A DNA stretch of 52,756 nt from Burkholderiales bacterium (GTDB lineage Bacteria; Pseudomonadota; Gammaproteobacteria; Burkholderiales; Burkholderiaceae_C): assembly GCA_026932235.1 (NCBI GenBank), contig JAIXKR010000162.1:28834-81589 (forward strand), in the 5' to 3' direction. A program made the position numbers and the translations under genes. A model generated the notes under the pieces. The model was not told the DNA's origin, made no database searches, and worked only from the letters and a program-made list of their open reading frames with translations. Shown in pieces: positions 10,195-19,769 of the stretch. Within the stretch, counting starts at the first letter, position 1; each line of letters starts with the position of its first letter.

Positions 10195-11525
10195 GACAGT
10201 TCCTCTTTGCGGATGCGCACGATCGGCGCGAGCACCGTCGGCAGCGCCTGCATCTGCGCCAGCGCCTTGTTCATCTGCCCCTCGACGGTGTCGTGCGTCA
10301 GGATGATCAGATCGGTCTGGTCCTCGCCTTCGCCGCTCTCGCGTTGCAGCACGGCGTCGATGCTGATGTCGTGCTCGGCGAGGATCCCGGTGATGCGCGC
10401 GAGCACGCCGGCCTCGTCGGCAACGACCAGGCGCAGGTAGAAGGCGGTCACGACCTCGTCGATCGGCAGGATCGGCGTCGCCGCAAGCGCCCCGGGCTGG
10501 AACGCCAGGTGCGGCACCCGGTGGTGCGGGTCGGCGGTGTGCAGCCGCGTGATGTCGACGAGGTCGGCGATCACGGCGCTGGCCGTCGGCTCGCTGCCGG
10601 CGCCCTTGCCGTAGTAGAGCGTGGTGCCCACCGCGTCGCCCTGCACGACGACGGCGTTCATCGGGCCCTCGACGTTGGCCACCAAGCGCTGTGCCGGGAT
10701 CAGCGTCGGGTGCACGCGCAGCTCGATGCCGCCGGCGGTGCCGGCCCCGGCGAGATCGTCGCGCCGCTTCGTGATGCCCAGCAGCTTGATGCGGTAGCCG
10801 AGCTGCTCGGCGTAGCGGATGTCGGCCGCCTGCAGCGCGGTGATGCCCTCGATGTGCGCCTTGTCGAACTGCACCGGGATGCCGAAGGCGATCGCGCTCA
10901 TGATCGTCGCCTTGTGCGCGGCGTCGATGCCCTCGATGTCGAAGGTCGGGTCGGCCTCGGCGTAGCCCAGGCGCTGCGCCTCCTTCAGCACCTGCGCGAA
11001 GTCCAGGCCCTTGGCCCGCATCTCGCTCAGGATGAAGTTGGTCGTGCCGTTGATGATCCCGGCGACCCACTCGATGCGATTGGCCGTCAGGCCCTCGCGC
11101 AGCGCCTTGATGATCGGAATGCCGCCGGCCACCGCCGCCTCGAAGGCGACGATCACGCCCTTGGTGCGCGCCGCCTCGAAGATCTCGGTGCCGTGGACCG
11201 CCAGCAAGGCCTTGTTCGCGGTGACCACATGCTTGCCCGCGGCGATCGCCTCGAGCACCAGGGTCTTGGCGATGCCGTAGCCGCCGATCAGCTCGACGAC
11301 GATGTCGATCGCCGGGTTGGCGATCAGCGCGCGCGCATCGGCGACGACCTCGGCGGCTTCGCCGACGATCGCCTTGGCGCGCGCGACGTCGAGGTCGGCG
11401 ACCATCGTGATCGCGATCTCGCGCCCCGCGCGGCGGCGGATCTCCTGCTGGTTGCGCTGCAGCACCTTGAAGGTGCCGCTGCCGACGGTGCCGATGCCGA
11501 GCAGCCCGACCTGGATGGGTTTCAT
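10191..11525 (-). CDS. hom: Homoserine dehydrogenase
   Basis: A 444-residue NAD(P)-dependent enzyme reducing aspartate semialdehyde to homoserine. An N-terminal Rossmann motif GLLGIGTVGSG, the VTANKALLA segment, NGTTNFIL and the DPTFDIEGIDAAHK catalytic block are present. A C-terminal ACT domain (about 365-440, VADEAGVLARITGIL...) implies threonine feedback control. It starts 13 bases after alaA and overlaps thrC by four bases. Confidence 0.96.
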   Translation of the reverse strand: MKPIQVGLLGIGTVGSGTFKVLQRNQQEIRRRAGREIAITMVADLDVARAKAIVGEAAEVVADARALIANPAIDIVVELIGGYGIAKTLVLEAIAAGKHVVTANKALLAVHGTEIFEAARTKGVIVAFEAAVAGGIPIIKALREGLTANRIEWVAGIINGTTNFILSEMRAKGLDFAQVLKEAQRLGYAEADPTFDIEGIDAAHKATIMSAIAFGIPVQFDKAHIEGITALQAADIRYAEQLGYRIKLLGITKRRDDLAGAGTAGGIELRVHPTLIPAQRLVANVEGPMNAVVVQGDAVGTTLYYGKGAGSEPTASAVIADLVDITRLHTADPHHRVPHLAFQPGALAATPILPIDEVVTAFYLRLVVADEAGVLARITGILAEHDISIDAVLQRESGEGEDQTDLIILTHDTVEGQMNKALAQMQALPTVLAPIVRIRKEELS

Positions 11526-11538
11526 GATCTTCTTGTTC

Positions 11539-12771
11539 TCAGCTGGAGTGACGCTTGCGATAGTGCGCGAGGAAACGCTCGATGCGGCCGATGGCCTCGG
11601 TCAGGTCGTCGACCGTGGGCAGGAAGACGAGCCGGAAGTGGTCGGGGTCGGGCCAGTTGAAGCCCGTGCCCTGCACGATCAGCACCTTCTCGTCGGCGAG
11701 CAGGTCGTAGGCGAACTGCTGGTCGTCGGCGATCGGGTAGACCTTCGGGTCCAGGCGCGGGAACATGTAGAGTGAAGCCTTGGGCTTGACGACGCTCACC
11801 CCCGGGATCGCGCTCATCATCTCGTACGCGAGATCCCGCTGCCGGCACAGCCGCCCCGTCGGCGCGACCAGGTCCTTGATGCTCTGGTAGCCCCCGAGCG
11901 CCGTCTGGATCGCCAGCTGTCCGGGCGTGTTCGCGCACAAGCGCATCGAGGCCAGCATGTTCAGGCCCTCGATGTAGTCGCGCGCCGGGCGCTTGTTGCC
12001 CGAGACCACCATCCAGCCGGCGCGAAAACCGCAGCTGCGGTAGTTCTTCGACAGGCCGTTGAAGGTGACGAAGAGCACGTCGTCGGCCAGGCTCGCGATG
12101 CTCGTATGCGTGTTGCCGTCGTAGAGCGTCTTGTCGTAGATCTCGTCGGCGAAGACGATCAGCTCGTTGCGGCGCGCGATCTCGACGATGTCCTTCAGCA
12201 GGCCCACCGGATAGAGCGCACCGGTCGGGTTGTTCGGGTTGATGACGACGATCGCCTTGGTGCGCGGCGTCAGCTTGGCGCGGATGTCGTCGAGATCGGG
12301 CAGCCAGCCGGCGCCCTCGTCGCAGCGGTAGTGCACCGGCGTGCCGCCCGACAGCGACACGACGGCGGTGTGCAGCGGGTAGTCGGGACTCGGAATCAGC
12401 ACCTCGTCACCAGCATCGAGCAGCGCGTTCATGCTCATCGCGATGAGTTCCGAGGCACCGTTGCCGAGGTAGACATCGTCGACGCCGACGCCGGCGATGC
12501 CCTTCTCCTGCGTGTAGTGCACGACCGCCTTGCGCGGCGCGAACAGCCCCTTGCTGTCGGTGTAGCCGGCCGCCTCCTGGCTCGGCAGGTTGCGGATCAT
12601 GTCCTGCACGATCTCGTCGGGCGGCAGCAGCCCGAACGCGGCGACGTTGCCGATGTTGAGCTTGATGATCTTGTGGCCTTCGTCCTCCATCTGCCGGGCC
12701 TTGTCGAGCACCGGCCCGCGGATGTCGTAGCCGACGTTGGCGAGCTTGGCGGATTTGTGGATGATCTTCAA
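11539..12771 (-). CDS. alaA: Alanine-type PLP aminotransferase (AlaA-like)
   Basis: A 410-residue class I aminotransferase. INPNNPTGALY, FADEIYDK and the Schiff-base lysine K242 in FNGLSKNYR are clear. The start MKIIHKSAKLANVGYDIRGP closely follows AlaA, the glutamate-pyruvate aminotransferase that supplies alanine, and the length is typical. It heads the alaA-hom-thrC run; placing it before homoserine synthesis is common in Burkholderiales. An alternative is a broader branched-chain or methionine aminotransferase. A minus-strand TAGAAT -10 element lies about 34 bases before the ATG. Confidence 0.9.
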   Translation of the reverse strand: MKIIHKSAKLANVGYDIRGPVLDKARQMEDEGHKIIKLNIGNVAAFGLLPPDEIVQDMIRNLPSQEAAGYTDSKGLFAPRKAVVHYTQEKGIAGVGVDDVYLGNGASELIAMSMNALLDAGDEVLIPSPDYPLHTAVVSLSGGTPVHYRCDEGAGWLPDLDDIRAKLTPRTKAIVVINPNNPTGALYPVGLLKDIVEIARRNELIVFADEIYDKTLYDGNTHTSIASLADDVLFVTFNGLSKNYRSCGFRAGWMVVSGNKRPARDYIEGLNMLASMRLCANTPGQLAIQTALGGYQSIKDLVAPTGRLCRQRDLAYEMMSAIPGVSVVKPKASLYMFPRLDPKVYPIADDQQFAYDLLADEKVLIVQGTGFNWPDPDHFRLVFLPTVDDLTEAIGRIERFLAHYRKRHSS

Positions 12772-12800
12772 ACCGGGCCTGCCTGTTGCACTGCAAAACG

Positions 12801-12810
12801 TACAATTCTA
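12801..12810. promoter_or_regulatory. Overlapping divergent -10 elements
   Basis: The ten bases TACAATTCTA give TACAAT on the plus strand (for the Mth938-like gene) and TAGAAT on the minus strand (for alaA). They share bases 12805-12806, so the two promoters would compete for polymerase. No good -35 is visible on either strand in this GC-rich region. Confidence 0.5.
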
Positions 12811-12880
12811 GGCGCGGCCTCGAGCCTGCGCCGGGACCGGAAGCCCCGCGCCACCCCCGCACCATGCGGCAACAGTCCCC

Positions 12881-13261
12881 TTGAAGTTCCAGCCCGACAC
12901 CGCCCTCGGCGTCAACACCATCAGCCGCCTCGATCCCGGCCGCATCGTGGTCGGGGCAACGCCGTTCGCGCACAGCATCATCGTGCCCTGGGCCGGCGAA
13001 GTGCTGCGCTGGGACGTCGAGCGCTTCGAGCAGCTCGCCGCTGCGCACATCGAGGCTCTGCTCGCGCTGCAGCCCGAACTCGTGATCCTCGGCAGCGGTC
13101 GCCGGCTGCGCTTTGCCGCGCCGGCGCTCGTGCGCGCGCTGATCGACCGTCGCATCGGCTACGAGGCCATGGACACCGCGGCCGCCGCCCGCACCTACAA
13201 CGTGCTGGCCGGCGAGCGGCGTAAGGTGGTCGCGGCGCTGATCCTCGAACCGGCCGAGTGA
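12881..13261 (+). CDS. Mth938-like (DUF498/Xcc1710-like) protein
   Basis: A 126-residue small protein of the Mth938/NDUFAF3-like fold. Typical features are a central SIIVPWAG segment, the LQPELVILGSGRRLRF block and a C-terminal MDTAAAARTYNVLAGERRKV block. The function in bacteria is unsettled; the mitochondrial relative NDUFAF3 helps assemble complex I. The start is TTG 12881, because the nearest ATG (12864) is out of frame and the protein matches the family from this point. It is divergent from alaA. Confidence 0.85.
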   Translation: MKFQPDTALGVNTISRLDPGRIVVGATPFAHSIIVPWAGEVLRWDVERFEQLAAAHIEALLALQPELVILGSGRRLRFAAPALVRALIDRRIGYEAMDTAAAARTYNVLAGERRKVVAALILEPAE

Positions 13262-13334
13262 GGCGCCCGCGCGCCGGCCGGGATGCTCCGTCGCCGCGCT
13301 CCAAGAGGCCAAAAGGCGCGCTTGACGCGCACTT

Positions 13335-13340
13335 TATAAT
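13335..13340 (+). promoter_or_regulatory. Consensus -10 (TATAAT) for bcp
   Basis: A perfect TATAAT lies 50 bases before the bcp ATG. A TTGACG at 13322-13327 is only 7 bases away, too close to serve as its -35, so the -35 is probably a weak GC-rich sequence further upstream. Confidence 0.55.
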
Positions 13341-13389
13341 GCGCCGTTGAGCCGCATGCGGCGCGACGCTTGCCGAGAACAGTCAACCC

Positions 13390-13866
13390 ATGACGCCTGT
13401 AGTCAACAAAACCCTCCCGGAATTCGAAGCGCACGCCACCGGTGGCGTGAAGGTCACTCCCCAGTCGCACCTCGGCCAGGCCGTCGTCCTCTACTTCTAC
13501 CCGAAGGACGGGACCCCGGGCTGCACCACCGAGGCGATGCAGTTCCGCGACCGCTACAAGGACTTCCAGAAGGCCGGCGCCGTGGTCTTCGGCGTCTCGC
13601 GCGACAACATGGCGTCGCACGACAAGTTCAAGCAGAACCTCGAACTGCCGTTCGAGCTCATCGCCGACACCGAGGAGAAGCTCTGCCACATGTTCGGCGT
13701 CGTCAAGAACAAGATCATGTACGGCAAGAAGGTCAAGGGCATCGAGCGCAGCACCTTCCTGATCGACGCCGAAGGCGTGATGCGCGCCGAATGGCGCGGT
13801 ATCAAGGTCGCCGGGCATGTCGACGACGTGCTCAAGGCCGTCAAGGCCTTGAAAAAGGCCGCCTGA
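13390..13866 (+). CDS. bcp: Thioredoxin-dependent peroxiredoxin (Bcp/PrxQ)
   Basis: A 158-residue protein that reduces hydrogen peroxide and organic hydroperoxides using thioredoxin. The peroxidatic cysteine is in FYPKDGTPGCTTEA (Cys42); the position five residues later, where many BCPs have a resolving Cys, is Met, so it appears to be of the one-Cys or variant type, although Cys98 could serve as an alternative. The VFGVSRDNMASHDKF block and C-terminal STFLIDAEG are typical. It has its own TATAAT promoter and a strong terminator, so it is probably monocistronic. Confidence 0.93.
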   Translation: MTPVVNKTLPEFEAHATGGVKVTPQSHLGQAVVLYFYPKDGTPGCTTEAMQFRDRYKDFQKAGAVVFGVSRDNMASHDKFKQNLELPFELIADTEEKLCHMFGVVKNKIMYGKKVKGIERSTFLIDAEGVMRAEWRGIKVAGHVDDVLKAVKALKKAA

Positions 13867-13940
13867 GCCTGATATCGACGCCCTGCCTCCGCCGGTCGTG
13901 TCCGCGGCCGATTCCCTGGCTCTTTTCGCCTTTGCCCCGC

Positions 13941-13969
13941 AAGCCGTGCAGTGCCCTGCACGGCTTTTT
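13941..13969 (+). terminator. Rho-independent terminator of bcp
   Basis: A perfect 11-bp stem (13941-13951 with 13956-13966), a 4-base TGCC loop and a TTTTT run (13965-13969). It is 75 bases after the bcp stop and 22 bases before the next gene. This is the cleanest intrinsic terminator in the window. Confidence 0.93.
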
Positions 13970-13990
13970 CGTTGCTGACACCGCACGAAC

Positions 13991-15694
13991 ATGCCCCTGC
14001 CCAAGCCCCCCAGCAAGAAGGGCGACCTCCTGCCCACCACCGAACTGGACATGCCGGCCCGCCCGCGAGCGGCCAAGCGCCAGCAGCCGGTTCCGGGCGC
14101 CGCGGCGTCGACCGCCGGCCTGGCCGTGATGATCGATCCTCCGGCGCCCGCACCCGCCTCGGCCGCGGCACGCGAGCCGCTCCCCGGCAAGCCAAGCCCA
14201 CCGGAGGCAACGGCGCGCCCGGCGCCCGCCGCCGCCGCGCGGCCCGGCCCCTCGCCCCGGGGCCGCCACACGCGGGCCGACGGCCGTGCCCGGCTCTTCG
14301 TGCTCGACACCAATGTGCTGCTGCACGATCCGATGTCGCTCTTTCGCTTCGAGGAGCACGACATCTTCCTGCCGATGATCACGCTCGAGGAGCTCGACAA
14401 CCACAAGAAGGGCCTGAGCGAGGTCGCGCGCAACGCGCGCCAGGTCAGCCGCGAGCTCGACGCGCTGGCACGGCTGCAGGACCGGCAGGGCCAGTCGACG
14501 CTGAAGGCCGACCTCAAGGCCGGGATCGACCTTGCGATGACCGGCCACCGCGAGGCGCGCGGACGGCTCTTCTTCCAGACCGACCCGCTGGACCTGCGGC
14601 TGCCTGCCGGGCTGCCGCAGGGCAAGGCCGACAACCAGATCCTCGCCGTGGTGCAGGGCCTGCGCGAGGCCTACGCCGAGCGCGACGTCGTGCTGGTGTC
14701 CAAGGACATCAACATGCGCATCAAGGCGCGTGCGCTGGGTCTGCCCGCGGAGGACTACTACAACGACCGCACGCTCGAGGACGACGACCTGCTCTACACG
14801 GGCGTCATGCCGCTTCCGGCCGACTTCTGGGAGCGCCACGGCAAGACGATGGAGAGCTGGGTCCAGGGCAGCCACACCTACTATCGCATCAGTGGTCCGC
14901 TGGTGCCGGCGCTGCTGGTCAACCAGTTCGTCTACCTGGAGTCGCCGGGTGCGGCGCCGCTTTACGCGCGCGTGATCGAGATCACCGGGCGCAGCGCGGT
15001 GCTCAAGACGCTGCGCGACTACACGCACGGGAAGAACGCCGTCTGGGGCGTGACCGCGCGCAACCGCGAGCAGAACTTCGCGCTCAACCTGCTGATGGAC
15101 CCCGAGTGCGACTTCGTCACGCTGGCCGGCACCGCCGGCACCGGCAAGACGCTGATGACGCTGGCCGCGGGCCTGGCGCAGGTGCTCGACGAGCGGCGCT
15201 ACAGCGAGATCATCGTCACCCGTGTCACCGTCCCGGTCGGCGAGGACATCGGCTTCCTGCCCGGCGACGAGCAGGAGAAGATGGGACCGTGGATGGGCGC
15301 ACTCGACGACAACCTCGAGGTGCTCGCACGCACCGACACCAGTGCCGGCGAATGGGGCCGCGCGGCGACCAACGACCTGGTGCGCAGCAAGATCAAGATC
15401 AAGAGCCTGAACTTCATGCGCGGGCGCACCTTCCTCGCCAAGTACGTGATCATCGACGAGGCGCAGAACCTCACGCCCAAGCAGATGAAGACGCTGGTCA
15501 CGCGCGCGGGCCCCGGCACCAAGATCGTCTGCCTGGGAAACCTCGGCCAGATCGACACGCCCTACCTCACCGAGGGCTCGAGCGGCCTGACCTACGCGGT
15601 CGACCGCTTCAAGGGCTGGCCGCATGGCGGCCACGTGACACTTGCGCGCGGAGAGCGCTCGCGTCTGGCCGACTACGCCAGCGACGTGCTGTGA
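13991..15694 (+). CDS. PIN-domain / PhoH-like ATPase
   Basis: A 567-residue protein. After about 95 Pro/Ala-rich, probably disordered residues comes a PIN ribonuclease domain with LDTNVLLHDP (D106, N108) and later acidic residues (E132 region, LVSKDINMR). A PhoH ATPase domain with Walker A GTAGTGKT at 380-387 and Walker B VIIDEAQN follows. PIN-PhoH (PhoH2/YlaK-like) proteins are thought to be RNA helicase-nucleases. The first ATG at 13991 is used; an internal start near residue 21 (MPARPRAAK) would shorten the disordered part. It sits between the bcp terminator and a convergent hairpin shared with prpE. Confidence 0.92.
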   Translation: MPLPKPPSKKGDLLPTTELDMPARPRAAKRQQPVPGAAASTAGLAVMIDPPAPAPASAAAREPLPGKPSPPEATARPAPAAAARPGPSPRGRHTRADGRARLFVLDTNVLLHDPMSLFRFEEHDIFLPMITLEELDNHKKGLSEVARNARQVSRELDALARLQDRQGQSTLKADLKAGIDLAMTGHREARGRLFFQTDPLDLRLPAGLPQGKADNQILAVVQGLREAYAERDVVLVSKDINMRIKARALGLPAEDYYNDRTLEDDDLLYTGVMPLPADFWERHGKTMESWVQGSHTYYRISGPLVPALLVNQFVYLESPGAAPLYARVIEITGRSAVLKTLRDYTHGKNAVWGVTARNREQNFALNLLMDPECDFVTLAGTAGTGKTLMTLAAGLAQVLDERRYSEIIVTRVTVPVGEDIGFLPGDEQEKMGPWMGALDDNLEVLARTDTSAGEWGRAATNDLVRSKIKIKSLNFMRGRTFLAKYVIIDEAQNLTPKQMKTLVTRAGPGTKIVCLGNLGQIDTPYLTEGSSGLTYAVDRFKGWPHGGHVTLARGERSRLADYASDVL

Positions 15695-15697
15695 CAG

Positions 15698-15734
15698 TGG
15701 CGCCGGTCGCGGGGCGTGTCCGCGACCGGCGCTG
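15698..15734. terminator. Strong hairpin between convergent phoH-like gene and prpE
   Basis: A perfect 13-bp stem (15700-15712 with 15720-15732), extended by two further pairs, closes a 7-base loop exactly between two convergent stop codons. It has no T run on either side. It is likely a bidirectional transcript end or mRNA-stabilising structure. Confidence 0.6.
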
Positions 15735-15742
15735 GACCACGC

Positions 15743-17668
15743 TCAGGCCTGCCCGGGCGTCACCAGCTTGATGATCTGCTGCAGCGCGGTCGGATCCTCG
15801 ATCGTCGTCAGGTCGCCCGGATCGCGCTGCTCGCACACCGCCTGGATCGCGCGGCGCAGCAGCTTGCCCGAGCGCGTCTTGGGCAGCACGGTGACGAAGC
15901 GCACGCGCGCGGGCCGCGCGACGGCTCCGAGCTGCTCCTCGACGACCTTCATGATCTCGCCCTCGTGCTTGAGTGCGAGCTCGGGCGTGGCTGCCTTCGA
16001 GACATCCTTGAGCACGGCGAAGGCCATCGCCACCTGGCCCTTGAGCGAGTCGGCCACGCCGACCACCGCGACCTCGGCGACGTTGGCGTGGCTGGCGATG
16101 CTCTCCTCGATCTCGCGCGTGCCCAGGCGGTGGCCGGCGACGTTGATGACGTCGTCGGTGCGGCCGAGGATGAAGTAGTAGCCCTCCTCGTCGCGAATGC
16201 CCCAGTCGAAGGTGCTGTAGACCATCCGCCCTGGGATCGTCTTCCAGTAGGTCTCGATGAAGCGCGCGTCGTCGCGCCACACCGTCTGCATGCAGCCGGG
16301 CGGCAGCGGTCCCTCGATCGCCAGCACGCCCTTCTGGTTTGCGCCGGTGAGCTCCTGGCCCGTGGCCTCGTCGATGAGCCTGACGTCGTAGCCGAAGACC
16401 GCCTTGCCCGGGGAGCCGAACTTGGCCTCGGCATGCTCGATGCCGTTGCACAGCGTGAGGATGGGCCAGCCGGTTTCGGTCTGCCAGTAGTTGTCGATGA
16501 TGGGCTTGCCCAGCGCGTCGGCGATCCAGCGTGCGGTCGGTTCGTCCAGCGGCTCGCCGGCGAGGAAGAGCGTGCGCAGCGAGGACAGGTCGTGCCGGCT
16601 GAGCGCCGTCGGGTCCTGCTTCTTGAGCACGCGCACCGCCGTGGGCGCACTGAACATCACCGTCACCTTGTACTTCTCGACCAGGCTCCACCAGATCGCC
16701 GCGTCGGGGCGGATCGGCAGGCCCTCGTACAGGATCGTCGCCATGCCGGCGATCAGCGGCCCGTAGACGATGTAGCTGTGACCGACGACCCAGCCGATGT
16801 CGCTGGTGCTGAAGTAGGTCTCGCCCGCCCGGCCGCAGAAGATGTGCTTCATGCTCGCCGCCAGCGCCACCGCGTAGCCGCCGGTGTCGCGCTGCACCCC
16901 CTTGGGCCTGCCCGTGGTGCCCGAGGTGTAGAGCGTGTAGCTCGGGTGCGTGGACTCGACCCACTCGCAGGGCACCTGCGCGTCGAGGTGGCGCTCGCGC
17001 AGCGCCGCCCAGTCCTCGTCGCGGCCGGCCACGCGGTCGAAGGCGACGAGCCCGCGATCGACCATCAGCACCTTGGCGGGCTTGTGGCTGGAGAGCTTGA
17101 TGGCCTCGTCGAGCAGCGGCTTGTAGGGCACGACCTTGCCGCCGCGGCTGCCGGCGTCGGCGCTCACGACCACCACCGGATCGGCGTCGTCGATGCGGCT
17201 GGCCAGGCTCACGCTGGCGAAGCCGCCGAAAACCACCGAGTGCAGCGCCCCGATGCGCGCGCAGGCGAGCATGGCGAAGGTCGCCTCCGGGATCATCGGC
17301 ATGTAGACGAGCACGCGGTCGCCCTTCTTCACGCCCAGCGCCTTCAGTACCGAGGCCATGCGCTGGACCTCGGCGTGCAGTTCTCGGAAGCTGTAGATGC
17401 GCTCCTGCCCGGTCTCGGTGGACACGAAGACGAGCGCGTTCTGCTCGGCGCGCGCGGCCAGGTGCCGGTCGACCGCGTTGTGGCAGAGATTCGTCGTGCC
17501 GCCCACGAACCACTGCGCGAACGGCGGATTGCCGTAATCGCACACCGTCGCGAACGGCGTCTGCCAATCGATCAGCGCCGCCTGCTCGCGCCAGAAGGAA
17601 TCGCGATCCTCGATCGAGCGGCGATAGAACTCTGCGTAAGACGTGCCGGTTGCTTGCGGGGTTTCCAT
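15743..17668 (-). CDS. prpE: Propionate--CoA ligase PrpE
   Basis: A 641-residue AMP-forming acyl-CoA synthetase activating propionate (and acetate less well). It carries an ACS-type N-terminal block, the nucleotide loop YTSGTTGRPKG, the DNYWQTETGWP substrate block, the GRTDDVINVAGHR hinge and the acetylation-regulated lysine K602 in TRSGKLLRR. The SADAGSRGGKVVPYKPLLDEA-type segment favours PrpE over acetyl-CoA synthetase. No prpBCD genes are nearby, so it stands alone; in a PHA-forming cell it may feed propionyl-CoA into the methylcitrate pathway or into hydroxyvalerate monomers (inference). Confidence 0.9.
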   Translation of the reverse strand: METPQATGTSYAEFYRRSIEDRDSFWREQAALIDWQTPFATVCDYGNPPFAQWFVGGTTNLCHNAVDRHLAARAEQNALVFVSTETGQERIYSFRELHAEVQRMASVLKALGVKKGDRVLVYMPMIPEATFAMLACARIGALHSVVFGGFASVSLASRIDDADPVVVVSADAGSRGGKVVPYKPLLDEAIKLSSHKPAKVLMVDRGLVAFDRVAGRDEDWAALRERHLDAQVPCEWVESTHPSYTLYTSGTTGRPKGVQRDTGGYAVALAASMKHIFCGRAGETYFSTSDIGWVVGHSYIVYGPLIAGMATILYEGLPIRPDAAIWWSLVEKYKVTVMFSAPTAVRVLKKQDPTALSRHDLSSLRTLFLAGEPLDEPTARWIADALGKPIIDNYWQTETGWPILTLCNGIEHAEAKFGSPGKAVFGYDVRLIDEATGQELTGANQKGVLAIEGPLPPGCMQTVWRDDARFIETYWKTIPGRMVYSTFDWGIRDEEGYYFILGRTDDVINVAGHRLGTREIEESIASHANVAEVAVVGVADSLKGQVAMAFAVLKDVSKAATPELALKHEGEIMKVVEEQLGAVARPARVRFVTVLPKTRSGKLLRRAIQAVCEQRDPGDLTTIEDPTALQQIIKLVTPGQA

Positions 17669-17822
17669 GCTGCTGTCTCCTGGATGTCGCGGCGAGCGCC
17701 GACGGCCTCTGGCGCCGACGGCAGGGCATTAGGTTCGCAGGCGCTGACGAGCGCCTGACGCGCGCAGCCGCCAGCCGCGCCGGCGTGCGCACGAGAGGTC
17801 GAGTATCGTGCTTGCGCGCGCG

Positions 17823-17852
17823 TTGACACCGCTGCGGCGTGCGCCCTATCCT
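17823..17852 (+). promoter_or_regulatory. Sigma-70-type promoter of the NlpC/P60 gene
   Basis: TTGACA (17823-17828), 18 bases, then TATCCT (17847-17852). The -35 is perfect and the -10 matches four of six positions. The 5' untranslated region would be about 75 bases to ATG 17933. The 243-base gap between prpE and this gene is otherwise unremarkable. Confidence 0.6.
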
Positions 17853-17932
17853 TGGCCGTTTGACGCGCAATCGCCCTTTGCCGATGCGCCCAGGCTGACG
17901 CCTGCGACGCCATGGTGCGGGGCTCGTGCCGG

Positions 17933-18565
17933 ATGCCACGTCGACCACTGCTGCACCTGCCTGCACGCCTGTTCCTTGCCGCTGCGATCGCAGCCGGGGC
18001 AAACGCTGCGCATGGCGCACCGGACGACGGCCGCGAGGAACAGCGCCCGGACCTCGTGCTCCAGCTGCTGCAGGAGCGCGGCCTGTTGCACCCGGAGATG
18101 AGCACCGACACACGCGTGCTCGTGCGCCAGGTGCGCGATGCGGCCTCCGAACTCGTCGTCTCGGCGATGGGCTTCCTCGGCGTGGCCTACCGCCGCGGGG
18201 GCAGTTCGCCCGAGGAGGGCTTCGACTGCAGCGGCTTCACGCGGCACATCTTCGAGCACGGCTTGGGTCTGGTGCTGCCCCGGCGCGCCGACGAGCAGGC
18301 CAGGCACGCCGCGCTGAGCCGCGTCGCGCGCGACCAGCTCCGGCCCGGGGATCTCGTGTTCTTCAACACCATGCGGCGTGCCTTCAGCCATGTCGGCATC
18401 TACGTCGGCGAGGGCAAGTTCATCCACGCGCCGCGCTCGGGCGCACTCGTGCGCGTCGAGGACATGCGCGGCGCTTACTGGAGCCGGCGCTACGACGGCG
18501 CGCGGCGGGCCGCGCTCGACGTGACCTCGGCCGCTGACGCCGACGGCATGCCGCCCAAGCCCTGA
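17933..18565 (+). CDS. Secreted NlpC/P60 (C40) peptidoglycan hydrolase
   Basis: 210 residues from ATG 17933, preferred over ATG 17912 because it gives a compact signal peptide (MPRRPLL...AHGAP). The C40 catalytic triad is visible: the Cys in FDCSGF (C99), the His in SHVGIYVG (H153) and a downstream His in KFIHAPRSG (H165). Such enzymes cut the gamma-D-Glu-meso-DAP peptide bond in the periplasm. A helical region with many charged residues precedes the catalytic domain. It has its own promoter, and moaA starts 41 bases after its stop. Confidence 0.9.
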   Translation: MPRRPLLHLPARLFLAAAIAAGANAAHGAPDDGREEQRPDLVLQLLQERGLLHPEMSTDTRVLVRQVRDAASELVVSAMGFLGVAYRRGGSSPEEGFDCSGFTRHIFEHGLGLVLPRRADEQARHAALSRVARDQLRPGDLVFFNTMRRAFSHVGIYVGEGKFIHAPRSGALVRVEDMRGAYWSRRYDGARRAALDVTSAADADGMPPKP

Positions 18566-18606
18566 CGCCGCGAGGGCCGCCGCCGGGGCGGCACAATGGC
18601 CGGACC

Positions 18607-19746
<1,140 letters not shown>

Positions 19747-19769
19747 GCGCCGCCCGCGGCCTGCGCACG

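Noticed and set aside
13322-13340. TTGACG and TATAAT before bcp as one promoter
   Set aside because: Only 7 bases separate them, against 16-18 required; I keep only the -10 element.
18566-18606. Moco riboswitch upstream of moaA
   Set aside because: The gap is only 41 bases, far too short for the structure.
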